NCBI GenBank assembly: GCA_029261715.1
Contig: JAJDAT010000040.1
Location: 62,001-126,000, forward strand
DNA from: Nitrospinia bacterium
GTDB lineage: Bacteria > Nitrospinota > Nitrospinia > Nitrospinales > JAJDAT01
DNA length: 64,000 nucleotides
Reading direction: 5' to 3'
Part shown: positions 1 to 8,471 of the stretch, piece by piece
Layout: each line of letters starts with the position of its first letter
How positions within the stretch are numbered: the stretch's first letter is position 1
Program-made: the position numbers and the translations under genes
The notes under the pieces: model-generated
Databases searched by the model: none
What the model saw: only the letters and a program-made list of their open reading frames with translations
Told to the model about the DNA's origin: nothing

Positions 1-74
1 GTAACGTCTTCATCCAGCATATTATCGGGATGCGGTACTAGATAGTTACGATTTATTGTCCTTTGGTCGATCAT
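1..74 (-). CDS. Phage tail-fibre-like protein, N-terminal fragment (3' end outside window)
   Basis: The reverse strand opens with ATG at 74, eight bases after an AGGAG ribosome site (83-87), and reads MIDQRTINRNYLVPHPDNML without a stop to the window edge. The NRNYxxPHPDN start followed by an acidic ED is what I associate with tail-fibre or tail-collar proteins of prophages. That is recognition of a motif, not a domain match, since only 24 residues are visible. The other tail-fibre-like genes of the window (31622-32599 and 61262-64000) support phage-type gene content, but it cannot be said whether this one belongs to the same module. Confidence 0.5.
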   Translation of the reverse strand, partial: MIDQRTINRNYLVPHPDNMLDEDV

Positions 75-457
75 TATTAGCGCTCCTAATTTAAAAATTA
101 AAAATTTGGCGGATTTAGCTTTTATTTAATTCACAATAATTTTTATCAAAAAGATAAAACTTTTCGTTTGAATATGAAATTCAGCAAAAATAATATTGAT
201 ATACTTATGTAAATAAATTCGAATTTTATTGTTTACAATTAATTATTCGCTGACTCATTTCTTTGATAAAGCTCCCTACCTATTGTGATTGGCTTAGGGG
301 TCCATGCTAATAAAACGATTTAATTCAATTATTTATAGGAGAAAAAGGGTAGGGAACGTGTCAAAATTGTCAAACCAGATGGACAGGAGTTTAAAAACTG
401 GTTTAATAACAATTGCCCGAAAGGAAGCAATAAAAACTAAAACAACAGATTAAGTGG
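75..457. other. Intergenic region, no supported gene
   Basis: AT-rich leader upstream of the tail-fibre-like gene. Around 345-450 two overlapping short frames look faintly coding (one reads RVKIVKPDGQEFKNWFNNN, the other could start with GTG at 359), which may be the remains of a gene. No RNA gene, long repeat or clear terminator is visible. Confidence 0.4.
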
Positions 458-595
458 ATGGAAAAAGAGTCAGCAAAAAAGATTTTAGAAAATATCAAAA
501 ACTTGAGGCCAAGTTTTAAAGAAAGTACTAATCAACTTCAAAAAGAATTATTAGGGGAAAAAAATTTTCTCTTAATAAGGAAGGTCGGAAGGTAA
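458..595 (+). CDS. Possible 45-aa ORF, unknown
   Basis: Open frame from ATG 458 to TAA 593-595 encoding a lysine-rich, probably helical peptide (MEKESAKKILENIKNLRPSF...). It has no convincing ribosome site and ends a few bases from the convergent gene at 603. It resembles no family I recognise. It may be real, or a fragment of a decayed gene together with the short frames just upstream. Confidence 0.18.
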   Translation: MEKESAKKILENIKNLRPSFKESTNQLQKELLGEKNFLLIRKVGR

Positions 596-602
596 ACGGC
601 GA

Positions 603-1574
603 TTATTTTTCTTTTCCGTTTGTTTTTTGCTGGAAGGACACCAGTTCTGGCTTGAACTTTTTGAAGTAAAAAAACACTCCAAAAGAAGAAAGGAGGATTA
701 CTGCGGCTCGCATCAGCATTACTACTTCCGCTCCTTGAACCGCATCGAATAAAGAAAAAATTTCCGATCCCACCGTATCGCTAACTCCTAATCCCAATGG
801 GGTAAGTGGGACAACTCGAGACAAGATAACAAAAGGCATCACGCATGAGACAACAAGAGGACCGACCAAAGACCCAAATGTCATAAAGCTAAAGTAAGCG
901 GCAAAAATAACGCAGACATGCCCTAAAATTGATAATAAAAGAGAAACCGCTAAGGTGGAAAAATGATTGCGATAACTTTGCATTGCTAAAGCGAAATTTG
1001 CGACCGCATTAATCCGCTTTAAAAATGGTAGTTTTTGAAACCCTCTTCGGCTGCATATCAAAGCCAGTCCGGCCACCGAAACCAATAAAAGTAAAACGCT
1101 AAACCACAAAAGATATTCCAGGTTTTTTTGACCGCCGTTCATAAATAACAACAGCCCACCAGATATTGGAGCAATAAGCATAAGGCCCAAAAGTCCAGCT
1201 GAACGATCCATAATGATACTTGAAAGAATTAAACTTTTTCTTGATGATAGATTTTCGCATTTTGATAAATGATAAAACCGTATCGCTTCAATACCCAAGC
1301 TACCTGGAACAAAGATATTAGCAAAATATCCCATGAAACCCAGGTGAATCGTTTCAAAAAATTTTAGGTAAATACCATGAGGACGCAATAATATCTGCCA
1401 GCGTAGCAATGTAATTATCAACATAGCTAACTGACCAACGAACACACAGAGTAGAGGTAGGCTAAATTGAAGAGCTAAGAATCTTCCAACGTCGAGTCGA
1501 TCAGAAACAACAAGCCAGTAAAGCAATCCCAATGCGACTCCTAGTCGAAGTATATTTTTTATTATGGGATTCAT
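603..1574 (-). CDS. LPG-synthase transmembrane-region (UPF0104) family membrane protein
   Basis: 323-residue polytopic membrane protein with about eight hydrophobic segments. The central MDRSAGLLGLM and the FVPGSLGIEAIRFYHL segment are typical of the lysylphosphatidylglycerol synthase membrane-region/AglD-like family (PF03706), whose members are putative lipid or glycan flippase-type proteins. The C-terminal catalytic domain of MprF is absent. It is the last gene of a minus-strand run that starts near 7857 and encodes sugar-nucleotide enzymes, so a role in surface glycan or glycolipid assembly is a fair inference. A second member of the family lies at 58003-59046. The substrate is unknown. 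Confidence 0.75.
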   Translation of the reverse strand: MNPIIKNILRLGVALGLLYWLVVSDRLDVGRFLALQFSLPLLCVFVGQLAMLIITLLRWQILLRPHGIYLKFFETIHLGFMGYFANIFVPGSLGIEAIRFYHLSKCENLSSRKSLILSSIIMDRSAGLLGLMLIAPISGGLLLFMNGGQKNLEYLLWFSVLLLLVSVAGLALICSRRGFQKLPFLKRINAVANFALAMQSYRNHFSTLAVSLLLSILGHVCVIFAAYFSFMTFGSLVGPLVVSCVMPFVILSRVVPLTPLGLGVSDTVGSEIFSLFDAVQGAEVVMLMRAAVILLSSFGVFFYFKKFKPELVSFQQKTNGKEK

Positions 1575-1591
1575 TTGGAAGTTAGATAAAA

Positions 1592-2599
1592 TTAATGGAC
1601 TCTCATGCCATACTTCTCTTTTTCAACAAGAGAAAGCGCCTCTTCAACAGAACTTCCTTCTTTACGCGCATTGAAAAGGATCTGACCAACCTTCAACCCA
1701 CCGGATTGAAGCCTAACTATCGGTTCGACTCCTAAAGAAGAAAGTATAAGTCCCATGTGGCCCGGCTCAGGTTCCTGTTCAGGAAGCCATTGCGTTTCGA
1801 AGTAGGAGCGATCAACATCTCCCCAAAGTTGGCAACATACTGGAGATTTATTCGGTAGGTTTAGCGACATAAGATCAAGATGTCCGCCTGCAATGGATGG
1901 TGTATGAGAAAAAACAATCGCGTCAATAGCGCAATTAGAAAAGTTTTTTTGGTTTAACACTTTTGCTCCCATTCCTACTAGCGTCTTCTTTACATAAGGG
2001 CCAAAATCATTATCAGAAATTAAAAGAATATTGTTCCCGACAACTTCTAATCCTGCTTCAAGTAAAGCTTGCGCAACTACGGGTCCAAGGTATTCAAAAA
2101 CCCCAATATCAGGATGCCTCTCATCTGTTCCAGCTACTGGTATGTTGTATTCTTTACATGCATCAAGAGAAACGTCTTTTGAACGAAACTCCCAAGACTC
2201 ATACATGAGAGGAATAACACAACCTGATTTCATCTTACTCACTTTATCCAAATTCAAAGGACGAAGATGCCCACTATTAGTTACGATACTTGCTTCTTCA
2301 AAGCTTTTTTCGAGTTTTGTAGGATCATTGGTAATTTGAAGAGTTTTCTGGTTCAAGGACAAAATATCCGCAAGTTTTAACAAATCGGCGCGAGCATCTT
2401 CGAAAGAACCAAATTTACTATCTTTACCAAACGCAATAACCTTTTCAGCTCCCGCCAACAAAGCAATTATTGGGGTGCATGCATAAATTCCCGTAGCGCA
2501 CTCGGTGATTACAGTCGTTCCTCTTAAATCTAATTGTAACCGGGTCACTACAGCTTGAATCGAACCTGCCATGCGGGAAAGCAAAAAATTATTTAGCAA
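1592..2599 (-). CDS. Rossmann-fold protein of unknown function in sugar cluster
   Basis: 335 residues. Two Rossmann-like halves can be suspected: residues about 25-60 (TVITECATGIYACTPIIALLAGAEKVIAFGKD) resemble a nucleotide-binding beta-alpha-beta unit, and LLISDNDFGPYVKKTLVGMGAKVL near residue 190 resembles the dinucleotide fold of adenosylhomocysteinase or 2-hydroxyacid dehydrogenases. I cannot name a family. It overlaps the aminotransferase gene upstream by 7 bases and is followed after 17 bases by the membrane protein gene, so it is translationally linked to the sugar cluster. An NAD(P)-dependent step in making or modifying the sugar is plausible but only inferred. Confidence 0.55.
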   Translation of the reverse strand: MLNNFLLSRMAGSIQAVVTRLQLDLRGTTVITECATGIYACTPIIALLAGAEKVIAFGKDSKFGSFEDARADLLKLADILSLNQKTLQITNDPTKLEKSFEEASIVTNSGHLRPLNLDKVSKMKSGCVIPLMYESWEFRSKDVSLDACKEYNIPVAGTDERHPDIGVFEYLGPVVAQALLEAGLEVVGNNILLISDNDFGPYVKKTLVGMGAKVLNQKNFSNCAIDAIVFSHTPSIAGGHLDLMSLNLPNKSPVCCQLWGDVDRSYFETQWLPEQEPEPGHMGLILSSLGVEPIVRLQSGGLKVGQILFNARKEGSSVEEALSLVEKEKYGMRVH

Positions 2600-3870
2600 G
2601 ACGATGCCTTATGTATCGTTTTTGAAATAGTGTCTAAATCTGTTTTTGTCATTCCTGGAAAAAAGGGCAAAATAACAACGTTATCGCGAGCTTCTTCCGA
2701 AGACTTTAAATTTTCCCAGGAACCTGCATAGGGTAGCTCCTGATGGGCATTCATAATGCCGCGACGGCTGGGAACGCCATTATCTAGCAGGTACTGCATG
2801 AATGCTTTTTGCTTAAGAGGGGCGTCTTTAAGAAGACGAACAGGATAACTTTGCCAATTAGATCGAACACTATCGGAATTTCTAAGAGGTTCCAACCAGG
2901 GAACGTCGGAAAGAAGTTCTTCATATTGAGTCGCTAAATTTCTACGCTCTTCTACAAAACTCCTCAGTTTCTTCAATTGTTCTATTCCAACAGCCGCTTG
3001 AATATCGGTCATTCTAAAGTTAAATCCTGTTGTTAAATAATCCTCGAAAATAACTTCTTTTGATTTATGGCGCACCGTATCGGGCACGCTCATACCGTGC
3101 TGCCGCAACAACCGAAACTTAGAATCATAGTCGGGATTGTTGGTCGTTATCATACCTCCATCGCCAGTTGTAATAACCTTGCGTGGATGAAAACTAAAAC
3201 AAGCAATCTCACCATGAGGCTTGCCGATTTTGTCCCAGGTTTTGCCTTCATCGAGAGAAATTTCGCTGCCAATCGCGCAAGCTGCGTCTTCAACTACTGG
3301 CAATCGGAACTTTTTGGCAATTTCCACAATTTGGTTAATTTTACAGGGTAATCCCATTTGGTGAACCGCAAGAATAGCGGCCACCCGGCCTAGACTGTGA
3401 GAGTTTTGCCCAGCCAGTCCGGTTAAAAATCTTAGATGAGATTCCTCAGAAACGATTCGGTCCAAGTGTTTGTAATACAATTTCCCATCGCGTTCGATGC
3501 AATCTTCAGTTAAAAACTCACTTAACACTTCAGGACATATATTATAGGTTGTTGGATCAATATCTACAAAAACAGGTTCGGCTCCGCAAAATCGAATTGA
3601 ATTAGCGGTGGCGATATAACTATGGCTTACGGTTATAACTACATCGCCCTGACCGACTCCAACAACTTTCAAACTCATTTGCAGAGCGGTTGTACAACTG
3701 GAAACAGCGCACGCATATGAAGCGCCGACAAGGTCTGCAAATTCTTCTTCAAACTGTTTTACTTTCGGGCCTTGGGTAACCCATTGCGAAAGAATTGCTT
3801 CGCGAGCGGCGGCAGCTTCTTCTTCACCCAGATTGGGTCGCGCAAAGGGAATCATTTTTAAATTTTCCAA
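2593..3870 (-). CDS. DegT/DnrJ/EryC1/StrS-family PLP aminotransferase
   Basis: 425 residues with the fold-type I sugar aminotransferase pattern: N-terminal MIPFARPNLGEEEAAAAREA, SSCTTALQMSL phosphate-binding stretch, VVEDAACAIGS, and FSFHPRKVITTGDGGMI, in which HPRK carries the Schiff-base lysine. It ends with the usual small C-terminal domain. Members transfer an amino group from glutamate to a keto sugar nucleotide. It is somewhat longer than the usual 370-400 residues, with extra sequence between residues 110 and 170 (ERDGKLYYKHLDRIVSEES). It overlaps both neighbours, the epimerase upstream by 13 bases and the Rossmann protein downstream by 7, so the genes are co-expressed. Confidence 0.85.
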   Translation of the reverse strand: MENLKMIPFARPNLGEEEAAAAREAILSQWVTQGPKVKQFEEEFADLVGASYACAVSSCTTALQMSLKVVGVGQGDVVITVSHSYIATANSIRFCGAEPVFVDIDPTTYNICPEVLSEFLTEDCIERDGKLYYKHLDRIVSEESHLRFLTGLAGQNSHSLGRVAAILAVHQMGLPCKINQIVEIAKKFRLPVVEDAACAIGSEISLDEGKTWDKIGKPHGEIACFSFHPRKVITTGDGGMITTNNPDYDSKFRLLRQHGMSVPDTVRHKSKEVIFEDYLTTGFNFRMTDIQAAVGIEQLKKLRSFVEERRNLATQYEELLSDVPWLEPLRNSDSVRSNWQSYPVRLLKDAPLKQKAFMQYLLDNGVPSRRGIMNAHQELPYAGSWENLKSSEEARDNVVILPFFPGMTKTDLDTISKTIHKASSC

Positions 3871-4862
3871 TTTCGGCCTATTTCCAATTGATTTAGTTTA
3901 TCGATACCAAAAGGGTGGTTGCGAAAATAATTTATGGTTTTATCCAAGCCCTGTTCAAAATCCGTTTTCGGGAGCCATTCACATAGCTTCATAAATGCGG
4001 ATGGATCAGAATAAAGACGTAAAACATCCCCAGGTCGGTCGTCGGTAAAAGTCATTTTTACGTCCGCATTACCAACTTTTTCAACCAGCTTCTGCGCTAA
4101 ATCTTTTATAGAAATTTCAAATCGACTGCCGATGTTAAAAACTTGTCCAATCATTTTTTCAGATTCCGCCGCAGCTATAAAACCTTGGGCCGTATCTTCT
4201 ACATATGTAAAATCTCTGGTCTGACTCCCATCTCCAAATATCAATATTTCTTTTCCAGCCAAAGCTCGAACAACTGATTTCGGAATCATTTCGCCGGAGT
4301 CCCCTTCATAATGGGAGCGTGGACCATAAGTATTGAAGGGTCTAATAACCATTGTATTCATTCCATAAGCTTCATGGTAAGCCAAAGCGTATTTTTCACC
4401 CGCAAGTTTGCTTGCTCCATATACGGTAGATGGTTTTGTGGGATGATTTTCGTTCATTGGAACGGTTTCAGCCGTTCCGTAAACTTCTGAGGTAGAACAA
4501 TAAATAAACCGTTCTACGCCAGTTTGGCGAGCGGCTTCACAAATTATTAACGTTCCTGTGCCATTGGTTCGCTGATTTTCCAAGGGAAAAGAAAGGGAGT
4601 GGCGAACCCCAAGACAAGCTAGATGGAATACAACATCTATGTCGGCTAAAGCAGAGTTTGCATCTTTTTGATCGGCAACATCTCCCTCTATAAACTCAAA
4701 ACTTTGATTACCTTCGTGATGTTCTATATTTGAGCGTTTTCCATTGCTCAAGTTATCTAAGACTCTAACTCGGCAACCTTTCTCAATTAATTTATCTACA
4801 AGGTGCGAACCAATAAAGCCCGCTCCGCCAGTAACTAGACAATGTTTTTCCTGAAGCGACAT
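3858..4862 (-). CDS. NAD-dependent sugar-nucleotide epimerase/dehydratase
   Basis: 334 residues from the chosen ATG at 4862 (MSLQEKHCLVTGGAGFIGSH). The longer frame to 4916 would run into the upstream acetyltransferase gene and adds 18 unlike residues, so I rejected it. Extended short-chain dehydrogenase features are present: GGAGFIGS nucleotide-binding loop near residue 12, a YGASK-type active-site YxxxK (VYGASKLAGEKYA), a serine in CSTSEVYG, and RPFNTYGPR. These fit UDP-glucose 4-epimerase-like or dTDP-glucose 4,6-dehydratase-like enzymes; specificity cannot be read. The gene starts 5 bases after the acetyltransferase stop and overlaps the aminotransferase by 13 bases. Confidence 0.85.
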   Translation of the reverse strand: MSLQEKHCLVTGGAGFIGSHLVDKLIEKGCRVRVLDNLSNGKRSNIEHHEGNQSFEFIEGDVADQKDANSALADIDVVFHLACLGVRHSLSFPLENQRTNGTGTLIICEAARQTGVERFIYCSTSEVYGTAETVPMNENHPTKPSTVYGASKLAGEKYALAYHEAYGMNTMVIRPFNTYGPRSHYEGDSGEMIPKSVVRALAGKEILIFGDGSQTRDFTYVEDTAQGFIAAAESEKMIGQVFNIGSRFEISIKDLAQKLVEKVGNADVKMTFTDDRPGDVLRLYSDPSAFMKLCEWLPKTDFEQGLDKTINYFRNHPFGIDKLNQLEIGRNWKI

Positions 4863-4867
4863 TTTAA

Positions 4868-5350
4868 TTATCCGAGTTCTACGTTTTTCAAAAATCGAGC
4901 CGGGTTTCCCGCCCAAACTTGTAAAGGGGGAATATCTTTAGTTACGACACTACCCGCTCCAACAACCGCGTTTTTCCCTATAGTAACACCGCAAAGTATC
5001 GTCACGCTTGAACCAATTGAAACTTCATCTTCGACAACTATCGGAACGACGGACCAATCGGCATCGTTTTGCATAGATCCATCGGGGTTAGTAGCTGCCG
5101 GGTATTTATCGTTTATAAACGTGACATTATGTCCAATAAAAACTCGGTTACCAATTTTCACGCCTTCGCAAATAAAACTATGGCTGGAAATTTTGCAATC
5201 GCTACCAATAAAAGCTCCTTTTTGGATTTCAACAAAAGTGCCAACCTTAGTTCGGTCGCCGATTTCACATCCATAAGCGTTAACAAAATTGTAAATTTTC
5301 ACGTCCTTACCCAACTTCACGTCTGGGGCAATTCCCTGAAACATTTCCAT
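4868..5350 (-). CDS. Left-handed beta-helix (hexapeptide) N-acetyltransferase
   Basis: 160 residues with imperfect hexapeptide repeats ([LIV]-G-x4) throughout: VKLGKDVKIYNF, CEIGDRTKVGTF, VKIGNRVFIGHNVTFIND, ILCGVTIGKNAVVGAGSVV. The pattern matches acyl-CoA transferases of the WbpD/WlbB type that acetylate the 3-amino group of UDP-2-acetamido-3-amino sugars. The neighbouring Gfo/Idh dehydrogenase and DegT aminotransferase are the other two activities of that pathway, which strengthens the call. It lies in the minus-strand operon, 65 bases after the dehydrogenase and 5 bases before the epimerase. Confidence 0.8.
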   Translation of the reverse strand: MEMFQGIAPDVKLGKDVKIYNFVNAYGCEIGDRTKVGTFVEIQKGAFIGSDCKISSHSFICEGVKIGNRVFIGHNVTFINDKYPAATNPDGSMQNDADWSVVPIVVEDEVSIGSSVTILCGVTIGKNAVVGAGSVVTKDIPPLQVWAGNPARFLKNVELG

Positions 5351-5415
5351 AAAATTTCTCTCAATTTGCCAAGGTTAGGGAAATAAAAATCTCATCAATC
5401 GATTTTAGCAACCGA

Positions 5416-6417
5416 CTAAACATCAACGGGAGCTCCGCCAAGTTTTAAAGATTTATCCGCCGCTTCTAGAGTTTTAACAACCCGTAGCCCGGCCGTCGCG
5501 TCATTTATCGGTTTTACCCCGGTTTCAATAGAATCCAAAAATTCGGCGACTTCCGCCCCCAAAGCTTCTTTTTGAGGTATCACCGGCACGTACATATCGC
5601 CTATACGATATTCTGCAATCATGTCTAAACCTTCGTCGTGACTTTTCATCTCTACGCCCTTGTTATAAATCTTAATCGCTTCTTCCCTTTCCAAGTCGTT
5701 CCACACAAGCATTTGTTTGCTGCCGCCTAGAATTGTTTTACGAACTTTTACAGGCGATAACCAGTTCACATGGGCATGGGCCAAAAGATTGTTACCGTAA
5801 TCCAATGTTAAGAAAGCTACATCTACTATTTTGTTGTAATGAGCGCTGCCGGTTGCGCTTACCGTTTTTGGAGACGAACCAATAAGATAATTCATTATGG
5901 AAAGATCATGGGTCGCTAGATCCCAAAGAACGTTGACATCGTGTTGAAATAAACCCAGGTTGATACGAACAGAATCGAAGTACAGCAAATCGCCAAAATC
6001 ATCATGATCAATATATTTTTTAATCATCCTAACCGCATTAGTGAATAAAAAAGTATGATCAACGATGGCAACAAGACCAGATTTTTCGGCTAGCTCAACG
6101 ATTTCTTCAGCCTGTTGGGCGGTGGACGCAATAGGTTTTTCGATCCAAACATGCTTTCCGTTTTTCAAAGCGTTTATGGCGAATTCATAATGAGTATCAA
6201 CAGGAGTTGATATAACTACAATATCAATATCTTTACCTTCTGTGATCATTTTCGCATCGGCAGTTATTTCTGTTTGGGGATGGAACCGTTGCGCTTCCTT
6301 TTGACGTTTTTCACTCAAATCTGCAATCCGAACTAGTGAAACATTCTGATTTGCTTGGAAATTTCTGGCCAAATTTGGCCCCCAATATCCATATCCTATT
6401 AAACCAACGCGAAACAT
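5416..6417 (-). CDS. Gfo/Idh/MocA-family sugar dehydrogenase (WbpB/WlbA-like)
   Basis: 333 residues from ATG 6417, which has a GGAG ribosome site 7 bases upstream; the frame stays open for seven more codons to 6438 but that start has no such site. N-terminal FRVGLIGYGYWGPNLARNF is the NAD(P)-binding loop, and HVWIEKPIA (EKP motif) is the family signature; the second domain contains DLATHDLSIMNYL. Family members oxidise sugar nucleotides such as UDP-GlcNAc derivatives at C3. With the adjacent acetyltransferase and DegT aminotransferases it would supply a 3-keto, then 3-amino, then 3-acetamido sugar. Specificity is inferred from neighbours. Confidence 0.82.
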   Translation of the reverse strand: MFRVGLIGYGYWGPNLARNFQANQNVSLVRIADLSEKRQKEAQRFHPQTEITADAKMITEGKDIDIVVISTPVDTHYEFAINALKNGKHVWIEKPIASTAQQAEEIVELAEKSGLVAIVDHTFLFTNAVRMIKKYIDHDDFGDLLYFDSVRINLGLFQHDVNVLWDLATHDLSIMNYLIGSSPKTVSATGSAHYNKIVDVAFLTLDYGNNLLAHAHVNWLSPVKVRKTILGGSKQMLVWNDLEREEAIKIYNKGVEMKSHDEGLDMIAEYRIGDMYVPVIPQKEALGAEVAEFLDSIETGVKPINDATAGLRVVKTLEAADKSLKLGGAPVDV

Positions 6418-6432
6418 AAAATCTCCATTGAA

Positions 6433-6455
6433 AACCAACTTTGATAAAGTTGGTT
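6433..6455. terminator. Perfect 10-bp hairpin in front of dehydrogenase gene
   Basis: AACCAACTTT / AAAGTTGGTT with a 3-base loop. On the plus strand it is followed by a loosely T-rich tail (ATCTTTTATT); on the minus strand it sits 15 bases upstream of the start at 6417, just before its ribosome site. It could be a weak terminator for plus-strand transcription, or a leader hairpin affecting expression of the dehydrogenase. No other feature is seen in 6456-6705. Confidence 0.4.
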
Positions 6456-6705
6456 ATCTTTTATTAAGAACCTATTAAAAAATAATGATAAATTTTTTAG
6501 GGATTTAACTTCAGAACCGAGGATAAGTTTCTATTTACAGAATCGTTAATATCTACTGAAGTTTCCAAAGAGCTTAAATGATTAGTCCATTGCTTAAAAA
6601 ATCATCAAAACTGAAATTATCAGAAAAAAACAACCTTATGTCAAGGAAGAGCGCAAAACAGAGAACGCGTAGAAAACTCAATTCCGAAGCTGAAAATAAA
6701 GCCTT

Positions 6706-7857
6706 TTAAGAATTTTTACTATAAAATTCTTTAATCGAATCTGCGACATATCTTATTTGTTCCGGCTCTAACTCCGGAAACATTGGTAAGGATAATATTT
6801 CGCCGCAAAATTTCTCGGCATTTGGAAAGTCTCCCTCTTTATAACCTAGATCTGAATAAGCCTGTTGAAAATGCAGAGGTGTTGGATAATGCAACCCACA
6901 ACCAATTTTGCGTTCATTCAAAAACTGTTGTAATTGGTCTCGATTTTTAGCGCGGATAACATAAAGGTGGTAGACATGGTAGCCATTGTCAGCTTCCATA
7001 GGGGTTTTAACTTCTTCGACATCTCTTAATGCTTCAGCATACAATCGAGCGTTTTCTCTTCTTTTATCCGTGCAATCTTGGAGGTATTTTAATTTGATCT
7101 TCAAAACCGTCGCTTGTATACCGCTTATACGATAATTATGACCGGGAAATTCATGCTGATATTTAGCGCTCGATCCATGATCCGCAATTTTCCTCATTTT
7201 TTTGGCTAACGCATCATCGTTAGTAATTACAGCCCCTGCATCGCCAAAAGCTCCGAGGTTTTTAGCGGGATAAAACGAAAAAGCGCCAGCTGCGCCCGTT
7301 GTCCCAACATAATTCTTACTCGTCCCACCTTCAGGTAATGGATCATTGGAATAAGAGAGATGAGCTTGACAACAATCTTCCACTACACTCAAACCATATT
7401 CTTTCGCAATGGATTGAACGACGCTAATTTCGCATGGCCGTCCATATAAATGAACGGGGATAACTGCTTTTACATTGCCTGCTTTACTCCTCTTTTCGAG
7501 TTCTTGTCGCAATGCATTAGTGTCTAGATTAAAGGAATCGTCATGATCAATAAAAACTGGTGTAGCGCCAGTTAAAGAAACCGCTTCAGCAGTAGCGATG
7601 AAAGTATTTACCGGGACAATAACTTCGTCGCCAGGTCCCACACCAAGAGCCCATAGGGCTGCATGGAGGGCGCTGGTGCCAGAGTTGACCCCAACACAGT
7701 GTTTTGCGTTATGAAGCCGAGCGAATTCCGATTCAAAATCGGCTACCGCAGGGCCTCCAACAAACCATGCCGTTGCGACAAATTCAGAAATAGCGGCATC
7801 AATTTCGCTCTTAAGGGAAACGTATTGTTTTTTCAAATCAACGAAGGGAACTTGCAT
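6706..7857 (-). CDS. DegT/DnrJ/EryC1/StrS aminotransferase (WbpE/WlbC-like)
   Basis: 383 residues, the standard family length. MQVPFVDLKKQY at the start, NSGTSALHAALWALGVGPGDEV phosphate-binding region, VVEDCCQAH, and FSFYPAKNLGAFGDAGA with the Schiff-base lysine in PAKNLG are textbook. The sequence style is closest to WbpE/WlbC/FdtB enzymes that aminate C3 of a sugar nucleotide, which fits the dehydrogenase and acetyltransferase downstream. It is the first gene of the minus-strand run; a gap of about 290 bases with a hairpin separates it from the dehydrogenase gene. It is distinct from the second, longer DegT protein at 2593-3870. Confidence 0.87.
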   Translation of the reverse strand: MQVPFVDLKKQYVSLKSEIDAAISEFVATAWFVGGPAVADFESEFARLHNAKHCVGVNSGTSALHAALWALGVGPGDEVIVPVNTFIATAEAVSLTGATPVFIDHDDSFNLDTNALRQELEKRSKAGNVKAVIPVHLYGRPCEISVVQSIAKEYGLSVVEDCCQAHLSYSNDPLPEGGTSKNYVGTTGAAGAFSFYPAKNLGAFGDAGAVITNDDALAKKMRKIADHGSSAKYQHEFPGHNYRISGIQATVLKIKLKYLQDCTDKRRENARLYAEALRDVEEVKTPMEADNGYHVYHLYVIRAKNRDQLQQFLNERKIGCGLHYPTPLHFQQAYSDLGYKEGDFPNAEKFCGEILSLPMFPELEPEQIRYVADSIKEFYSKNS

Positions 7858-8471
7858 TATATTCCTCAGTTTTCAGGGGCTTAATTTGGGTATCATTCTG
7901 GAAGATAGATACAAAGACTTTGGGTTTTTTGGTAATGAGCTCGCTCTGGTTAGAGCCAAGAAGAAGCTATCGACGAAAGAATTATTTCGACGAATATGCT
8001 TTTGCTAATACTACACTGGATTTTAAGTTTGGCCAACACCTTTGAAAACAGAATGATTGTAATTTATCCTTACTTTTCTAAACAACCAGCCAATTCATTT
8101 TTTTAATAAGGCTTATAACAACGCCTTTAGGAGCCAAAAGCCTATTATCAATTTTATTAAACCATATAAACCAGTTAGTTACTCTAACTCTCCAAAAACT
8201 CTTCTCAAGGACTTTCCGAAAACATCCATTGAAAATAAAATAAAGAAAACATATAATTTAACGATAAGTTTAATAAACTTAAGAAGTTCGCTAAAGATTT
8301 GAAACTACAAAAAATCTAGCGCTGAAAATCAACAAATAGGGAATAGTAAAAGGGTAAAACCATTAATTAATTGAGGGTTCCTTAAATATTCCCCTTATAA
8401 TAGCTTATCCTGCCAAAAAATTGGACTCAAATAGAATTAGTCCTTAAAACGCCATGCGAAAGGTAAATTGA
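7858..8471. other. Divergent intergenic region with promoter at its right end
   Basis: Gene-free AT-rich stretch between the divergently read sugar cluster and the plus-strand run from 8472. Its right end holds the promoter-like sequence listed separately (8371-8401). I see no ORF worth listing, no long repeat and no RNA gene in the rest. Confidence 0.5.
8371..8401 (+). promoter_or_regulatory. Sigma-70-like promoter for the 8472 gene run
   Basis: TTGAGG at 8371-8376 and a perfect TATAAT at 8396-8401 with a 19-base spacer, which is slightly long. Start of transcription would be near 8408, giving a leader of about 65 bases before the ATG at 8472. Confidence 0.5.

Noticed and set aside
1963-2339. 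Plus-strand ORFs over the Rossmann-protein gene
   Set aside because: Antisense shadows of a coherent operon gene, with no ribosome site or protein-like composition.
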